DNA from: Azolla pinnata
Taxonomy: Eukaryota > Streptophyta > Polypodiopsida > Salviniales > Salviniaceae
Assembly: GCA_037176905.1 (NCBI GenBank)
Contig: JBBBWG010029599.1
Coordinates: forward strand, 8,579-52,229
DNA: 43,651 nt
Direction: 5' to 3'
Made by a program: the position numbers and the translations under genes. Below the pieces are notes generated by a model. That model was not told where the DNA came from, searched no databases, and saw only the letters and a program-made list of their open reading frames with translations. Of the stretch, positions 10,247 to 20,402 are shown in pieces (the stretch's first letter is position 1; each line of letters opens with the position of its first letter).

Positions 10247-12781
10247 ACAGGCAACATCCTGCACATCTGCAGAAAAGGAGAGAGAAAGAAGCGCCCACAT
10301 CAAGCTTTGGGCATTCCCAAGCCGCATAGAGATCATCCGAGCTCATGGAGCAAGCTCATAAGCGCCCATGTCAGACAAGGCGAAGCTCAGCAGGCCTTGA
10401 TCCTCTACCAGAGGATGCTGGGGAGCTCCACCCCTCATCCCGACGAGTATGCCTTCGTCTCCTTGCTCAAGGCATGCGGAATGCTGAGGGATCCGAGCAC
10501 AGGGAACCGGATCCATGGCCATGCCGCGGAGCTCGGCTTGCTCGCGGCGAATTCCTTCGTATGCAGCGCATCGGTGGGCATGTACGCGAGGTGCGGGGAG
10601 ATGGGCAGGGCCCGGGAGGTGTTCGATCGGATCGAAGCTCCGAACGTGGTGGCTTGGACCTCGCTCATGTCGGGCTACGTCGAGGATGGGGACGCGGCTT
10701 CGGCCATGGAGAGCTTCGATCGCATGCGGCGGGGAGGAGTTCCTCCCGATGCATCCGCGCTCGTCTGCGCCGTGAGAGCCTGCGCCGCGATCGGGGCCGC
10801 GGAGCGAGGCCGGGAAATCCATGCCGAGATCGCCCGGCGGCAGGGCTTGCTCGAGAGGAATCTGCACATCGGGAGCGTCCTCGTCGACATGTATGCCAGA
10901 TGCGATTCGATGCGCAGGGCGAGGGAGGTGTTCGAAGGGCTCTCGATGCGGAACGTGGTCACGTGGAACGCGCTCATCGCCGGCTACGGCGAGCGAGGCG
11001 ACGCCGAGGCTGCGATCGGGCTGTGGAAGAGGATGGAGGAGGAGGAAGGGATCGCGGGAGACGCTTCGACGATGGTGTGCTGCGTGAGATCGTGCGCCGT
11101 CGAATCATCGGAGGCTCGGATCGCGGACGGGGGCCCGAGGGAATTGCACTGCGAGATCGTGAAGCGGGGATTCGTCGAGGCCGACGCGTTCGTCGGCGGC
11201 GCTCTGGTGGACATGTACGCGAAGCGCGGCTCGGTCCGCGAGTCGGAAGCTCTGTTCGAAGCCCTTCCTTCGAGGTCCGTCGTGCCGTGGAATGCGATCC
11301 TCACGGCGCTCGCCGAATCGGGCGCGGATCGATCTCGGCTGGCGTTCGCCTGCTTCGAACTCATGCAGCACGAGGGCATCGCGCCCGACTCCGCGACGCT
11401 CCTCGGCCTCTCCAAGGCCTGCGGGGCGAGAGGAGGAAGAATCGAGGGGCTTCTTCGGATGCACGGCGAGGCGGCGCGGAGAGGCTGGGAGTCGCATCTG
11501 CCCATCGCCAACTGCCTGATCGATGCGTACGCCAAGGCCGGATCGCCCGCGGACGCCCGCGACGTGTTCGCCAGGCTTCCGATCCGCTCCGTCGTTTCGT
11601 GGGCTGCTCTGATCGCCGGATACGCCGATGGTGAAAAAAACCGGAGCGCCGAGGCCCTGGCTTGCTGGAAGCAGATGCGATCCGAGGGCATCGCCGTGAA
11701 CGCCATCGCGTCGATCCACGTCTTGCGGGCTTGCGGCGATAGTGCATCGGGATCGAACATCGGCGGCGGACGAGATCTGCACGATGAAATCGTCAAGACG
11801 GGGTTGATCGACAGCTGCTTCCTCCCCATCGCCAGCAGCTTGATCGACATGTATGCGAGGTGGGGGATGCTGGAGGAAGCGCGAGCGATGCACGGCGCGA
11901 TCGCACCAGAGCATCGCGATGCGGTCTCGTGGACGGCGTTGGTGAGAGGGTACGCGGAGCATGGCTACGGCGAGGAAGCGCTGGAGAGCTACGAGCAGAT
12001 GCAGGCAGAGGAGGTCTTGCCAGACGCATTCGTTCTGTCGTGCGCTCTGGCGGCCTCTGGTGGCCTCGGAGCCTTAGGCAAGGGCTACGGATTGCACTCC
12101 GATGCACTGAAGAGGAGCTTGGAGCGCGAGGCTGTCGTCGCAGAGCGTCTGGTCGACATGTATGCGAGATGCGGCTCCCCAGAGATGGCGGAGGCCGTGT
12201 TCGATCATTATCATCTGGTGCCAGAAGAAGCTGCTGCTGCTGCTGCATCTGGCTGGAACGTGCTGATCTCTGGATATGCTCAGCTCGGAGACGATCGAGC
12301 CGTCTTTGCTCGTCTGCGACAGATGGGCAGAGAAGAAGCCGAAGCAGGCGTGTTGCGGCCTGACGCGATCACGCTTCTGCACGCCCTCGCCGTCTGCAGC
12401 TGTTGCGGGTTACTGCTCGAGGCGCAGAAGTGCTTCGCCGAAATGGTTCGCTGGAACTGCGTCCCGACGATCGAGCATTTCGCTTGCCTAGTGGACTCGC
12501 TCGGGCGAGCTGGCCAGATCGATGAGGCCCTGGAGACAATCGAGCAGATTCCGTTCCAGCCGAACGCCGTCGTCTGGCACGCGCTGCTGGCGGCGGCTTG
12601 CCGCAGCGAGGCCCATCTGCGGCACGGAATCCTCGCGTTTCGGCACGCACTGGCGGTGAATCTGAGGGATGCCGCGGCTTTCGTTTCCGCGTCGAACGCG
12701 TGCGCAGTACAGAACATGCCGGTGCCACCTGGCCGGATTCGCTCCAGCTGGATCGCCGAATCCGGGATGCGAGACTCGTAA
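10190..12781 (+). CDS. PLS-class pentatricopeptide repeat protein, GC-rich, C-terminally truncated
   Basis: 863 aa from ATG 10190, the only ATG in this frame after the upstream stop at 10070. The start lies just before a Ser11 run (TCT/TTC repeat). An alternative 5' structure is possible because AAG/GTATGC (10187) and a pyrimidine tract ending CTACAG (10250) bound a potential 63-base intron. About seven P-L-S triplets are visible (AWTSLMSGYVEDG, TWNALIAGYGERG, SWAALIAGYADGE, SWTALVRGYAEHG). They are followed by an E1-like region (VVWHALLAAACRSEAHLRHG). The expected role is sequence-specific binding of organellar RNA. The reading frame stops at TAA 12779-12781, before an intact E2. In-frame E2-like sequence follows the stop, and there is no DYW domain. 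Third codon positions are mostly G or C, in strong contrast with the neighbouring PPR gene, so a recent simple tandem copy is unlikely. Confidence 0.88.
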
Positions 12782-12955
12782 CTGTTGCCAGCGCTTTCTG
12801 AGCCGATGAATCCGCTGGGAAACCCTGCATCGAAAACGCATGGATACGTTTGTGGTAAGTGCCCGATCGATCCGCCGGAATCGCAGCTGAAGTGTTATGA
12901 TCTCGACGGACTGCGCCAGGTGACGGTGGATGCCTGCGTTTCTATGCTATTTTAA
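12782..12955 (+). pseudogene. E2-like tail after an in-frame stop in the second PPR gene
   Basis: Directly after TAA 12779-12781 the same frame stays open for 57 codons. It contains KTHGYVCGKCPIDPPESQ followed by YDLDGLRQ. This matches the layout of the PPR E2 motif (VH-x-FVVGD-x-SHP-x-S...Y-x-LDGL). The distance from E1 is roughly that of a normal protein. It looks like a lost C-terminus behind a nonsense codon. Organellar U-to-C editing, which removes stops in some fern organelle transcripts, is not expected for a nuclear transcript. Confidence 0.45.
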
Positions 12956-13226
12956 AAACTGGAAGATGCCATTGGAAGCATGATCATCCACTCGAGCGGT
13001 GGCTCTAACAAGTATGTCCGCGGAAAGCTCTGCAAACCTCCGAGTTTTTGCTGCTCTTGATGCTTTTGCTTCGGAAGGATCAAGCGAAACTGTCGACACG
13101 AATCGAGGGTGAGTAGTATGCAAGAGTGGAAGGAAAGAATTGCTTGCAGGAAACATCATTTTTTTGTGGTAGAAGAATGCTCCCGCAGAGGCGAGGAATT
13201 CGTGATGGCGGCACTTGAGAATCGGA

Positions 13227-13232
13227 AATAAA
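13227..13232 (+). promoter_or_regulatory. Candidate poly(A) signal of the second PPR gene
   Basis: A perfect AATAAA lies about 445 bases after the stop codon in otherwise non-coding sequence. It is a plausible 3'-end signal. No other evidence supports it. Confidence 0.25.
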
Positions 13233-13412
13233 ATGCCAGATGAAAATGCATCCATTGCTAAATCACACATGGATCGGACAAAAAGCCAGATAGAAAGCAA
13301 CTGTAAATCGATCGGCTCATTTTTTGGTATGAGAAGTAGCACTAATCATATTTTTTTTCCCGACTTGTGTCTGAATCTCAGCTTGTGTAGGGTTAGGGTA
13401 TAGCCATCGACG

Positions 13413-13642
13413 AAACCTTTGGATCGATCCAAGAACAAAGCAGCTAACATTCCTTTGTTCGAACCACTTTGTTGTTAATTTTGATAATCGCTCGATTATT
13501 AACATTCAATTAAGTATCATTAAAACAAAACCTTTGGATCAATCCATGAACAAAGCAGCTAACATTCCCTTGTTTGAACCACTTTGCTGTTAATTTTGAT
13601 AATCACTTGATTTTTTTAACATTCAGTTAAATATCATTAAAA
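13413..13642. repeat. 115-bp tandem duplication
   Basis: Two adjacent copies (13413-13527 and 13528-13642) begin with AAACCTTTGGATC and share AACAAAGCAGCTAACATTCC and TTAATTTTGATAATC. They differ by scattered substitutions and a few small indels, so the duplication is not very recent. It has no coding potential and lies between the second PPR gene and the telomere-like block. Confidence 0.9.
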
Positions 13643-13689
13643 TGTTAGTTATCTGGCCTAAAGCTTCAGCATGCCATCAAAGCAAAAAA

Positions 13690-14335
13690 GCAAAAAGCAA
13701 AAAACAACCCTAAACCCGAAACCCTAAAACCCTAAACCCTAAACAACTGAAACCCCGAAACGCTCATAACCTAAAGCACAAAGCAAAAAGCAACCCTAAA
13801 CTCTAAACCCCCTAAAAAGCCTAAAGCACAACGTAGAAAGCAACCCTAAACCCTAAAACCTAAAGCACAAAATCCTTAACCCTAAACCTTTTAAGCGGAA
13901 AACAAAAAGCAGATAGCAAGGAAGCAACCCTAAACCTAAAATCCAAAACCCAGAAGCCCAAATGCAAAAACCTAAAAACCTTGACCAAAACCCTAAAAAC
14001 TAAACTCTTGAAGTCTGCACAACGGAGTTTTCAAAATAGAAAGCACATCAAGGAAGCCGGAAAGCAGAAAACCCTAAAACCCTAAAGCCTAAAGCACAAA
14101 ACCCTAAAACTTAATCGGCAAAAAACAAAAAAGGAACCGGAAATCAAAAAGCAGATGGCAAGGAAGCAACCCTAAAACCCGAAATCCAACACTAGGAAGC
14201 CCAAATCCAAAACCCTAAAACCCTGAAAACCCTGACCAAAACCCTAGAAATCTCTAACCAAAACCCTAAAACCCTAAAAGCCCTGAGCAAAACCCTAGAA
14301 ATCTCTGACCAAAACCCTAAAAACTAAACCCTTAA
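13690..14335. repeat. Interstitial telomere-like block (CCCTAAA motifs)
   Basis: Dozens of CCCTAAA or CCCTAAAA motifs, the complement of the plant telomere unit TTTAGGG, are interspersed with AAAGCA/AGCAAAAAGC and CCCTGACCAAAA phrases. The array is degenerate rather than a clean telomere. Some sub-blocks are duplicated, for example ACCCTAGAAATCTCT-ACC near 14240 and 14295. It ends about 100 bases before the ATG of the HAD phosphatase gene. AAACCCTAA is also the telo-box of plant promoters, so it may act as a promoter element. Confidence 0.85.
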
Positions 14336-14437
14336 ATCCGCACAATAGAAAAGCGGAAAGCACAGAAAGCAGAAAGCAGAAAGCAGGAATCAGTGGGAGA
14401 AACAAGAAGAACGAAGAAGACGAAGAAGAAGGAGACG

Positions 14438-17400
14438 ATGAAGAAGGAGACGGCGATGGGAGCTCCTCCTGTTCGTATCACGCACGTCCTCTTCGACATG
14501 GATGGCCTCCTTCTCGGTCAGTTTCATGCTCTCCCTGCTTCTCTTTCTCTCTCTCTCTCTCCCCCCTCGTTCCTGTTTCTTGCAAATGGATCTCTGCACT
14601 TCTCTCCCTGAATTCTGAGGAATTTTACTTCTTTCATGATCCCGTCATACGCTTTCTTTCCTGCCTTTCTTGCCAACGGATTCGCTTTGGGAATCGGTTC
14701 CTCCTTTTTGTGCTTCCTCCTCAATCGACGCCTTTTAGAAGATCTGTTTGCAGATGGTTAGAACTTGTTCTTTCAAGATTTCGACACGTTTTTCATGCTC
14801 ATTGCCTGCTAGTGAAATGGATTCCTTACTATTTCATTTGCTTTTGTATTTAGAAAGTTGTGAGGAAAGATTTCCGCAACAATAAATGGAATTTGCTGTC
14901 ATGCTTGCTTTGAACGTGAAGAAGGTGGGGGAATCAGAATCCATTATGAGTGCAATGCCTGCTGTTACATAATCGTTATTCCGAGCTTTCACCATACGTT
15001 TTGATACTTACTTTGTAAACTCCACATTAATGGATTCATTGTGAACCAGCTCCGTTTATGCCTCCTAACTCAATTCAGCTCTCAGAAGATCTGTTGCAGA
15101 GAGTAAAATATCCATCTTTCAGTTGTTGACACACATCCCTGCTTGCTTTGCTAACGAATGAACTCACTGCTAATTTACTTGCGTCCATTTTTGAGTTTTG
15201 TAAGCTCTGGAAAATGTGAGGAATGCTCTAACACCAGCATTGTGATTCACATTAATGCTTGCTTTCATGTAAAGAAAAAGAAAAAAAACAGTCCTTTATG
15301 AGTTTGATAGTCACTGTTGCAGCAGATACAGAGAAATTCTATACTGAAGTTCAAGAAAAGATCCTCATGAATTATGGGAAAACTTTTGATTGGTCGCTGA
15401 AAGCTAAAATGATGGGGAAGAAGGCTCTGGAAGCAGCTCAGATTTTTGTGGATGAGACAGGCCTGAATGGTGTCTTGACGCCTGAGGATTTTATCCGCCA
15501 AAGAGAAGATATGCTTCACTCCTTGTTTCCGCAAAGTAATCTGTTGCCTGGTGAGCCATTCACTGTCCACTTCCTTCCATTGTTTTCTCTAGATGATTTC
15601 CGAAATTAAGTTTCTGTCAAGGAAGGAAGTACGATTCATCTGACTTCAATAAATGTTTCCCCTCCATTGTTTTCAAGAATGTGAGAACCTGGCAAGTAGC
15701 TCTAATGCAGCAAAAATTATTAGGTTCAAGTGTGTGTGTGTGTTGTGTGTGCGTGTGCGTGATTTGTGGTTCTCTATTGCCTTCTTTTTATTTTGTGGCT
15801 AAATTAGATTGTATTTTGGGATTTTTTTCAATTGGAGTGCAAATTAGATCATACTTCATATAAAAATGGAGATTTAACAATGGAAAAAAAAATTGGCTGA
15901 TAGTGGTTTGCTCTCTTAGAGCAAATCTTTTGGATGAATATTGGATGGAATCAAATGTAAGTGAATGGGCAGAAAAGATTGAAATGAGAGGTTATGGACA
16001 AGCTGGCTTCTCTAAACGCCATAGTATCATCAATCACTTCGTCACCTTCAAGTGGCAAGGGAGGAAAGCCTCGTGAAAGGTACAGGTTTAGTTATTTTCT
16101 ATGTGGATTTCAAGAGAACTCGAGGTTCCAAGTGAATATATGTTTGCAACATCTCAGATTTATGAGAAGATAATATGTTTGTGCGTATAGGGGATGAAAT
16201 CTCAGACTCATGCAATAGCACGATTGGTGTTATGCAAAGGTGCCCACTCTCACCAACTTGAGATGATAATATGTTTGTGCATATAGCGGATGGAATCTCA
16301 GACTCATGCAATAGCACGATTGGTGTTATTCAAGGATGCCCACTCTCACCAACTTTTTTTTGCCTATGCATTGATGGATTAAAATACTTGATTGTCTAGT
16401 TTGTGAAGGAAGAGAGCATGGAAGAAGTTGCCATGGGAAATGCAATGACCATCATTTGTTATATCCCGATGATGTAAATTTTCTAAAATACTTTCAGAAT
16501 ATACACCAAAGCTAGTGAGGCATTAAAAAGCATAGTTAATTTGGGCCACTAACTCTAGAACAAAGATGGGATGCTTGTGAAACCATAAAAATAAAGAGAA
16601 AACCAAACATTGTTCTTGCAAAATTTCTCTAAGTCAAGCAACAAATGTGATAACACACTGATTTCTTGGGATTGGATCATTCTGGGTCGAGATCATGGCC
16701 ATAGAAGGGGTTGTTGTATTCATGTGTCAGGTCAAAAGAGTCCCCCACATCAACTTCTTACACACGCATGGGAAGCAATAAGAAAAATCTAAAAGACAAA
16801 GCAAATAAAACTATTGTGTTCTAATTAGATGCAGAGAAGTTTACTACATTTATTTCAGGATGCTTCAATACATTTGTTGCAAGACAGAGAAGTTTTAAAT
16901 GTACACACAAAGAAGTTTTATTTGCCAGAGAAAATGTAGTTTGCTCTAATTTTCTTTCTTGGATACTTCGAAAGAAGTTACTTCTCAAGACATGATATTC
17001 TTGAAATGCAGGTGCAGAACGAATTATACGCCATTTACATGCTCATAATATCCCCATTGCAATTGCAACAAGGTTTACACACTCCTTGCAATTTGAGCAA
17101 CAGATTATTATTTTTGTAACAAAAGGCCTTGCGTTTTGATCTGAATTCTTACGATTTCAGCCTTCATTTGGGATATGTCATGCAGTTCCCACCGACGACA
17201 TTTTGATCTCAAAACAATGAACCATAAAGAATTGCTCCTTCTTATGAATCATGTAGTCGTGGGAGATGATCCAGCAGTGAAGCTTGGGAAACCAGCTCCT
17301 GATATATTTCTGGTGGCAGCCAGTAGGTTTGAGGTAACCCTTTCTTTTTAATTTCAGTGAAAAAAGATCATGGCTGCTACTTTGTTCTTAGTTGAACTCT

Positions 17401-18791
17401 CTTTCAGGATGTGCCGCTCACACCACAAAATGTTCTTGTATTTGAAGATGCTCCATCTGGTGTACAAGCTGCTCGGAATGCTGGAATGTAAGCTATTTTC
17501 TCTTTGGGAGTGCCATGTTTATTTTATGTTTACATACATTTATCACCTTGTGGATCTTTGAGGTATGATGAATTTTGAACCATTTCTCAAGGAATGGTGA
17601 AGGTTATCACTTTGAGGTCTTTACTCATCACACAGAAATCATGCTTGCCTAAATATTATTTTATCTATTGGATAGTAACACTATTAGCACTTGAAACATG
17701 ACAGGGCAAGAAAACAGTAAGATGCAAGCATAAGGAGTCATTGCTAAATCCCAAATCATTGCCAAACTAGGTTTTTACTGCTGAAGTCTCAATTGGATTA
17801 TGTCAAGTTGTTCAATAAACCTGCTGCATACGAGTACTGATGAAAGCTAGAGAACAACTCTTTAATGAAAAGTTCCTATTTGGAAACTTCCATAATATTG
17901 TCATTGCTGGTTCTATGAGATTAAAAGGAAGAAGAAATGAAGCCTTAATAATGAAGAAAGTTAGTTGTAATTTCATCTTCATGTTTTCAAGTGAGATTAT
18001 TTTGTCCTCTTTTATAGTTGGTCCCTTCATCTCACAGGATTTTGTTGGTTCAATGGGACATATGATTAAAACCAAGGAGAGATGAAACCTGAATATCCAA
18101 GGAGGTTTCTTTTGGTTCATCTCATCTATTTATGCCAGATAATTGATATTTTTTAATAGGTCTTATGGTGCATGAGTTTGAAATGAAGAAGAGGGTTATC
18201 ACCTCAATTTGGGGGTGCAGGGATTCTTTTGGTTTCAGCTAACATTTTTATGTCATAATTATCTGTTTTAGCTGCCCAGTTTTATACGAAATTGAAAGGA
18301 TGAAGTTTATATGCAGGGAGGTGTCGTCTGGTTTCAGCTGAACATTTTATATCATATAAATTGTGTGTGTAGTAAGTGGTCATATGAGACATGAGGCTAA
18401 CTGGAATAAGATACATAGTAAATCGGTATTTATAAGGAGAAATGTGTACATGCTGTTCCAACCCAAGATATATATGATGAGGAACTGGGTATATAAAAAA
18501 CTCTAATACTCTGTGATGATTGAAGAAATAAGGATCGATTTGCAAATAAATACAAATTTTAAAAGGTTGTAAGTCGTGACATATTGTGGAGAAAATTATG
18601 CAGATGTGTGCTAAAGATCTTATTTCTTTTCTAACAGTAATGATTGTCTTGTTTGAACGGTTTGTAGGTCTGTAGTAATGGTACCAGATCCCAACTTGGA
18701 CCGTTCATTATGTACAGCAGCAGATCAGGTTCTCAGCTCACTTATGGAATTTGAACCATCTTACTGGGGTATACCTGGTTTTGATTCTTAA
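14438..18791 (+). CDS. HAD-superfamily phosphatase, glycerol-3-phosphatase (GS1/GPP) type
   Basis: Six exons: 14438-14516, 15326-15550, 17012-17072, 17186-17333, 17408-17487 and 18668-18791. All introns are GT-AG and all phases agree, giving 238 aa. HAD motif I is FDMDG (residues 19-23; Asp20 nucleophile, Asp22). Motif II is in IATSS, motif III Lys is in LGKPAPD (Lys157), and motif IV is FEDAPSG (Glu184, Asp185). An alpha-helical cap lies between motifs I and II. The sequence closely resembles plant GPP1/GPP2 proteins, which dephosphorylate glycerol-3-phosphate; related plant and yeast enzymes also act on other small phosphates, so substrate is inferred. No transit peptide is evident, so the protein is probably cytosolic. 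The start at 14438 is followed by a second in-frame ATG at 14456. The leader is purine-rich. Intron 2 carries a LINE fragment. Confidence 0.92.
15985..16560 (+). mobile_element. Decayed non-LTR (LINE) reverse-transcriptase fragment in intron 2
   Basis: Pieces of a reverse transcriptase can be read in order on the plus strand, across frames. They are GYGQAGFSKRHSIINHFVTF (about 15990), FYVDFKR (about 16100), IYEKIIC, GDEISDSCNSTIGV followed by QRCPLSP or IQGCPLSPTFF (16170-16365), and LLYPDDVNFL (16456-16485). These correspond to the conserved VDFK, GV-x-QGCPLSP and YADD blocks of plant LINE-type elements. The catalytic YADD box reads YPDD, and stops and frameshifts are present, so the element is dead. 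No endonuclease or poly(A) tail was identified. A 96-bp direct duplication lies inside it. Confidence 0.8.
16169..16360 (+). repeat. 96-bp tandem duplication inside the LINE fragment
   Basis: GATAATATGTTTGTGC and the bases that follow start at 16169 and again at 16265 (32 codons, so the frame is kept). Both copies encode the segment ending in CPLSPT, with differences such as MQRCPLSP against IQGCPLSP. The duplication must post-date loss of function or be neutral, since it repeats a reverse-transcriptase core block. Confidence 0.85.
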
Positions 18792-20402
18792 GGTGGACTC
18801 TGTGGCCAATGGCTTTTGCCAGTGCAGATATTTTTTTTCCATTCTCCATGGTGGCAATGCCGGCCTCTTGTATTGACTAGTGACTGCATGACATTAATGC
18901 TGTCAGCAAGATTCTCATGTTCACACTGTGAACTGCTTTTTATAGTCCTCGGATTCTGGGTTTCAAACATTTTTATTACAACCCAACAATTTTATCAATG
19001 AACTCACTACTACTCCAACATCCTGCATAAAGTGTATCAATAATTCCAAGAGATGCTACATTGTTGTGAGTACCGGAACTCAATGAATCATCTTATTCTA
19101 CTGGGGCCTCTCTTATCAGTTTCTATTTTTCGGTTATTTCATCGCCATTTGCGCGTATGCTTGAAAGTGCAGAGCAACTGGTCTACATACATCCTGGTAT
19201 GCAAGAGTTCATATTTTAATTGAATTTTCCGGCAAAATGTAATTGCTTTTTGAGAAAGGAGTTCATTTCCATAACGATCCTTATTTTGGAGAGCTGGTTG
19301 AATTTGCCATTTTGTTCTACCTCACCCAAATTGCGTAAATTTGTGACTGCATGTGCTTGGTCTGTGGTTCTTTCTAAGAAAAAACGGTTTGTTTGTGTTA
19401 GGAAGTTTTCATGACTGTAAGTGTGTATCTGTACTTCTTGTTCATGGTTTTCTTGGCTGCTCAATGTTTATAGAGGTATCATCTGGGTTGTTCCATCTTC
19501 TTGCTGGGCTATGGATTTCTGTCTGAAAGTTGTTCTCTCATGAATAATGTGTTGAACAACATGAGATCTTCTCTTGTTGTTTTATATACCTTCCTGGTCT
19601 GTTAGTCTTCTTCCTTGATCGACAGTTGCCTGGTCTTCTTGGTCTCCTTAACCCACTGGGCAAGGATGTCTTCCTCTGCCAACTGGTCGAGGTGCCATCA
19701 TGTTGCAAATTGAAGCATTGGCAAGCTCTATGAGCTAAAAGAACTGCACTATGGAGCTTTCAAGAACATTGTTGGTTTGGTATCAGCATCATGCATATTG
19801 TTGGTGGTGTTGTTAAGAGCAAAATCATACTCAGCGGAGGGATTCTGTAGGGAATTGGTTTCAAAGTGCTTTTACAAGGCTAGTTTGATTCTGTTTCGTG
19901 GGTCTGCATTTCTTACTGCTACAGTGGGTGCTCACCTGCTGCTTTAGAATGATCTGTTTTTTCATTGATGATATAAGTACCGAAAATAGGTTCATTTTTA
20001 ACTTGTAATCGACGGAGCCCTTGGCAATCTGAAATCTCATCAAGGAATTCCAGGGCTTTTGCTGTCCTCAAACTGATCTAAGCTAGTCTTCCTGTAACTG
20101 TCAAACTGCTCTAAACTGTTGTTTTTCTTCAAATGCAACCATGCAAATGTGGTGGCCAAAGGATTACCATCAGCTTTACAAATCTCAAGATACTTCAATT
20201 GTCATATGTCTTGTGCAGCAAACACTATAACTTGTCTTGTGATCAGGGAAGGCCCACAGGTTACCCAAAGATAACTAAGCCAATATGAGTTCCATGTACC
20301 AGTTCTACCGAATTATTCCGACAATACAGGTCAGTCAATCTGGTTTTTTCCCATTCTAAATTGATGTAACAGAGAATACAAGTCGGACCTTCATGATCGA
20401 GG
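18792..20402. other. Spacer between the convergent HAD phosphatase and MYB genes
   Basis: This AT-rich sequence should contain the 3' UTRs of both genes, because the phosphatase (+) and MYB (-) converge here. I see no family signature in its short ORFs, no RNA gene and no clear transposon. Confidence 0.45.

Noticed and set aside
10345..11962. Long overlapping ORFs on both strands within the second PPR gene
   Set aside because: Shadows caused by high GC content. Only the frame of 10190-12781 gives PPR motifs.
12779..12781. Removal of the PPR stop by U-to-C RNA editing
   Set aside because: Such editing is known in organelle transcripts of some ferns, hornworts and lycophytes, not for nuclear mRNA. 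A nonsense mutation is simpler.
14390..14599. Minus-strand ORF over exon 1 of the phosphatase gene
   Set aside because: Shadow of a GAA-rich leader and exon 1; no domain.
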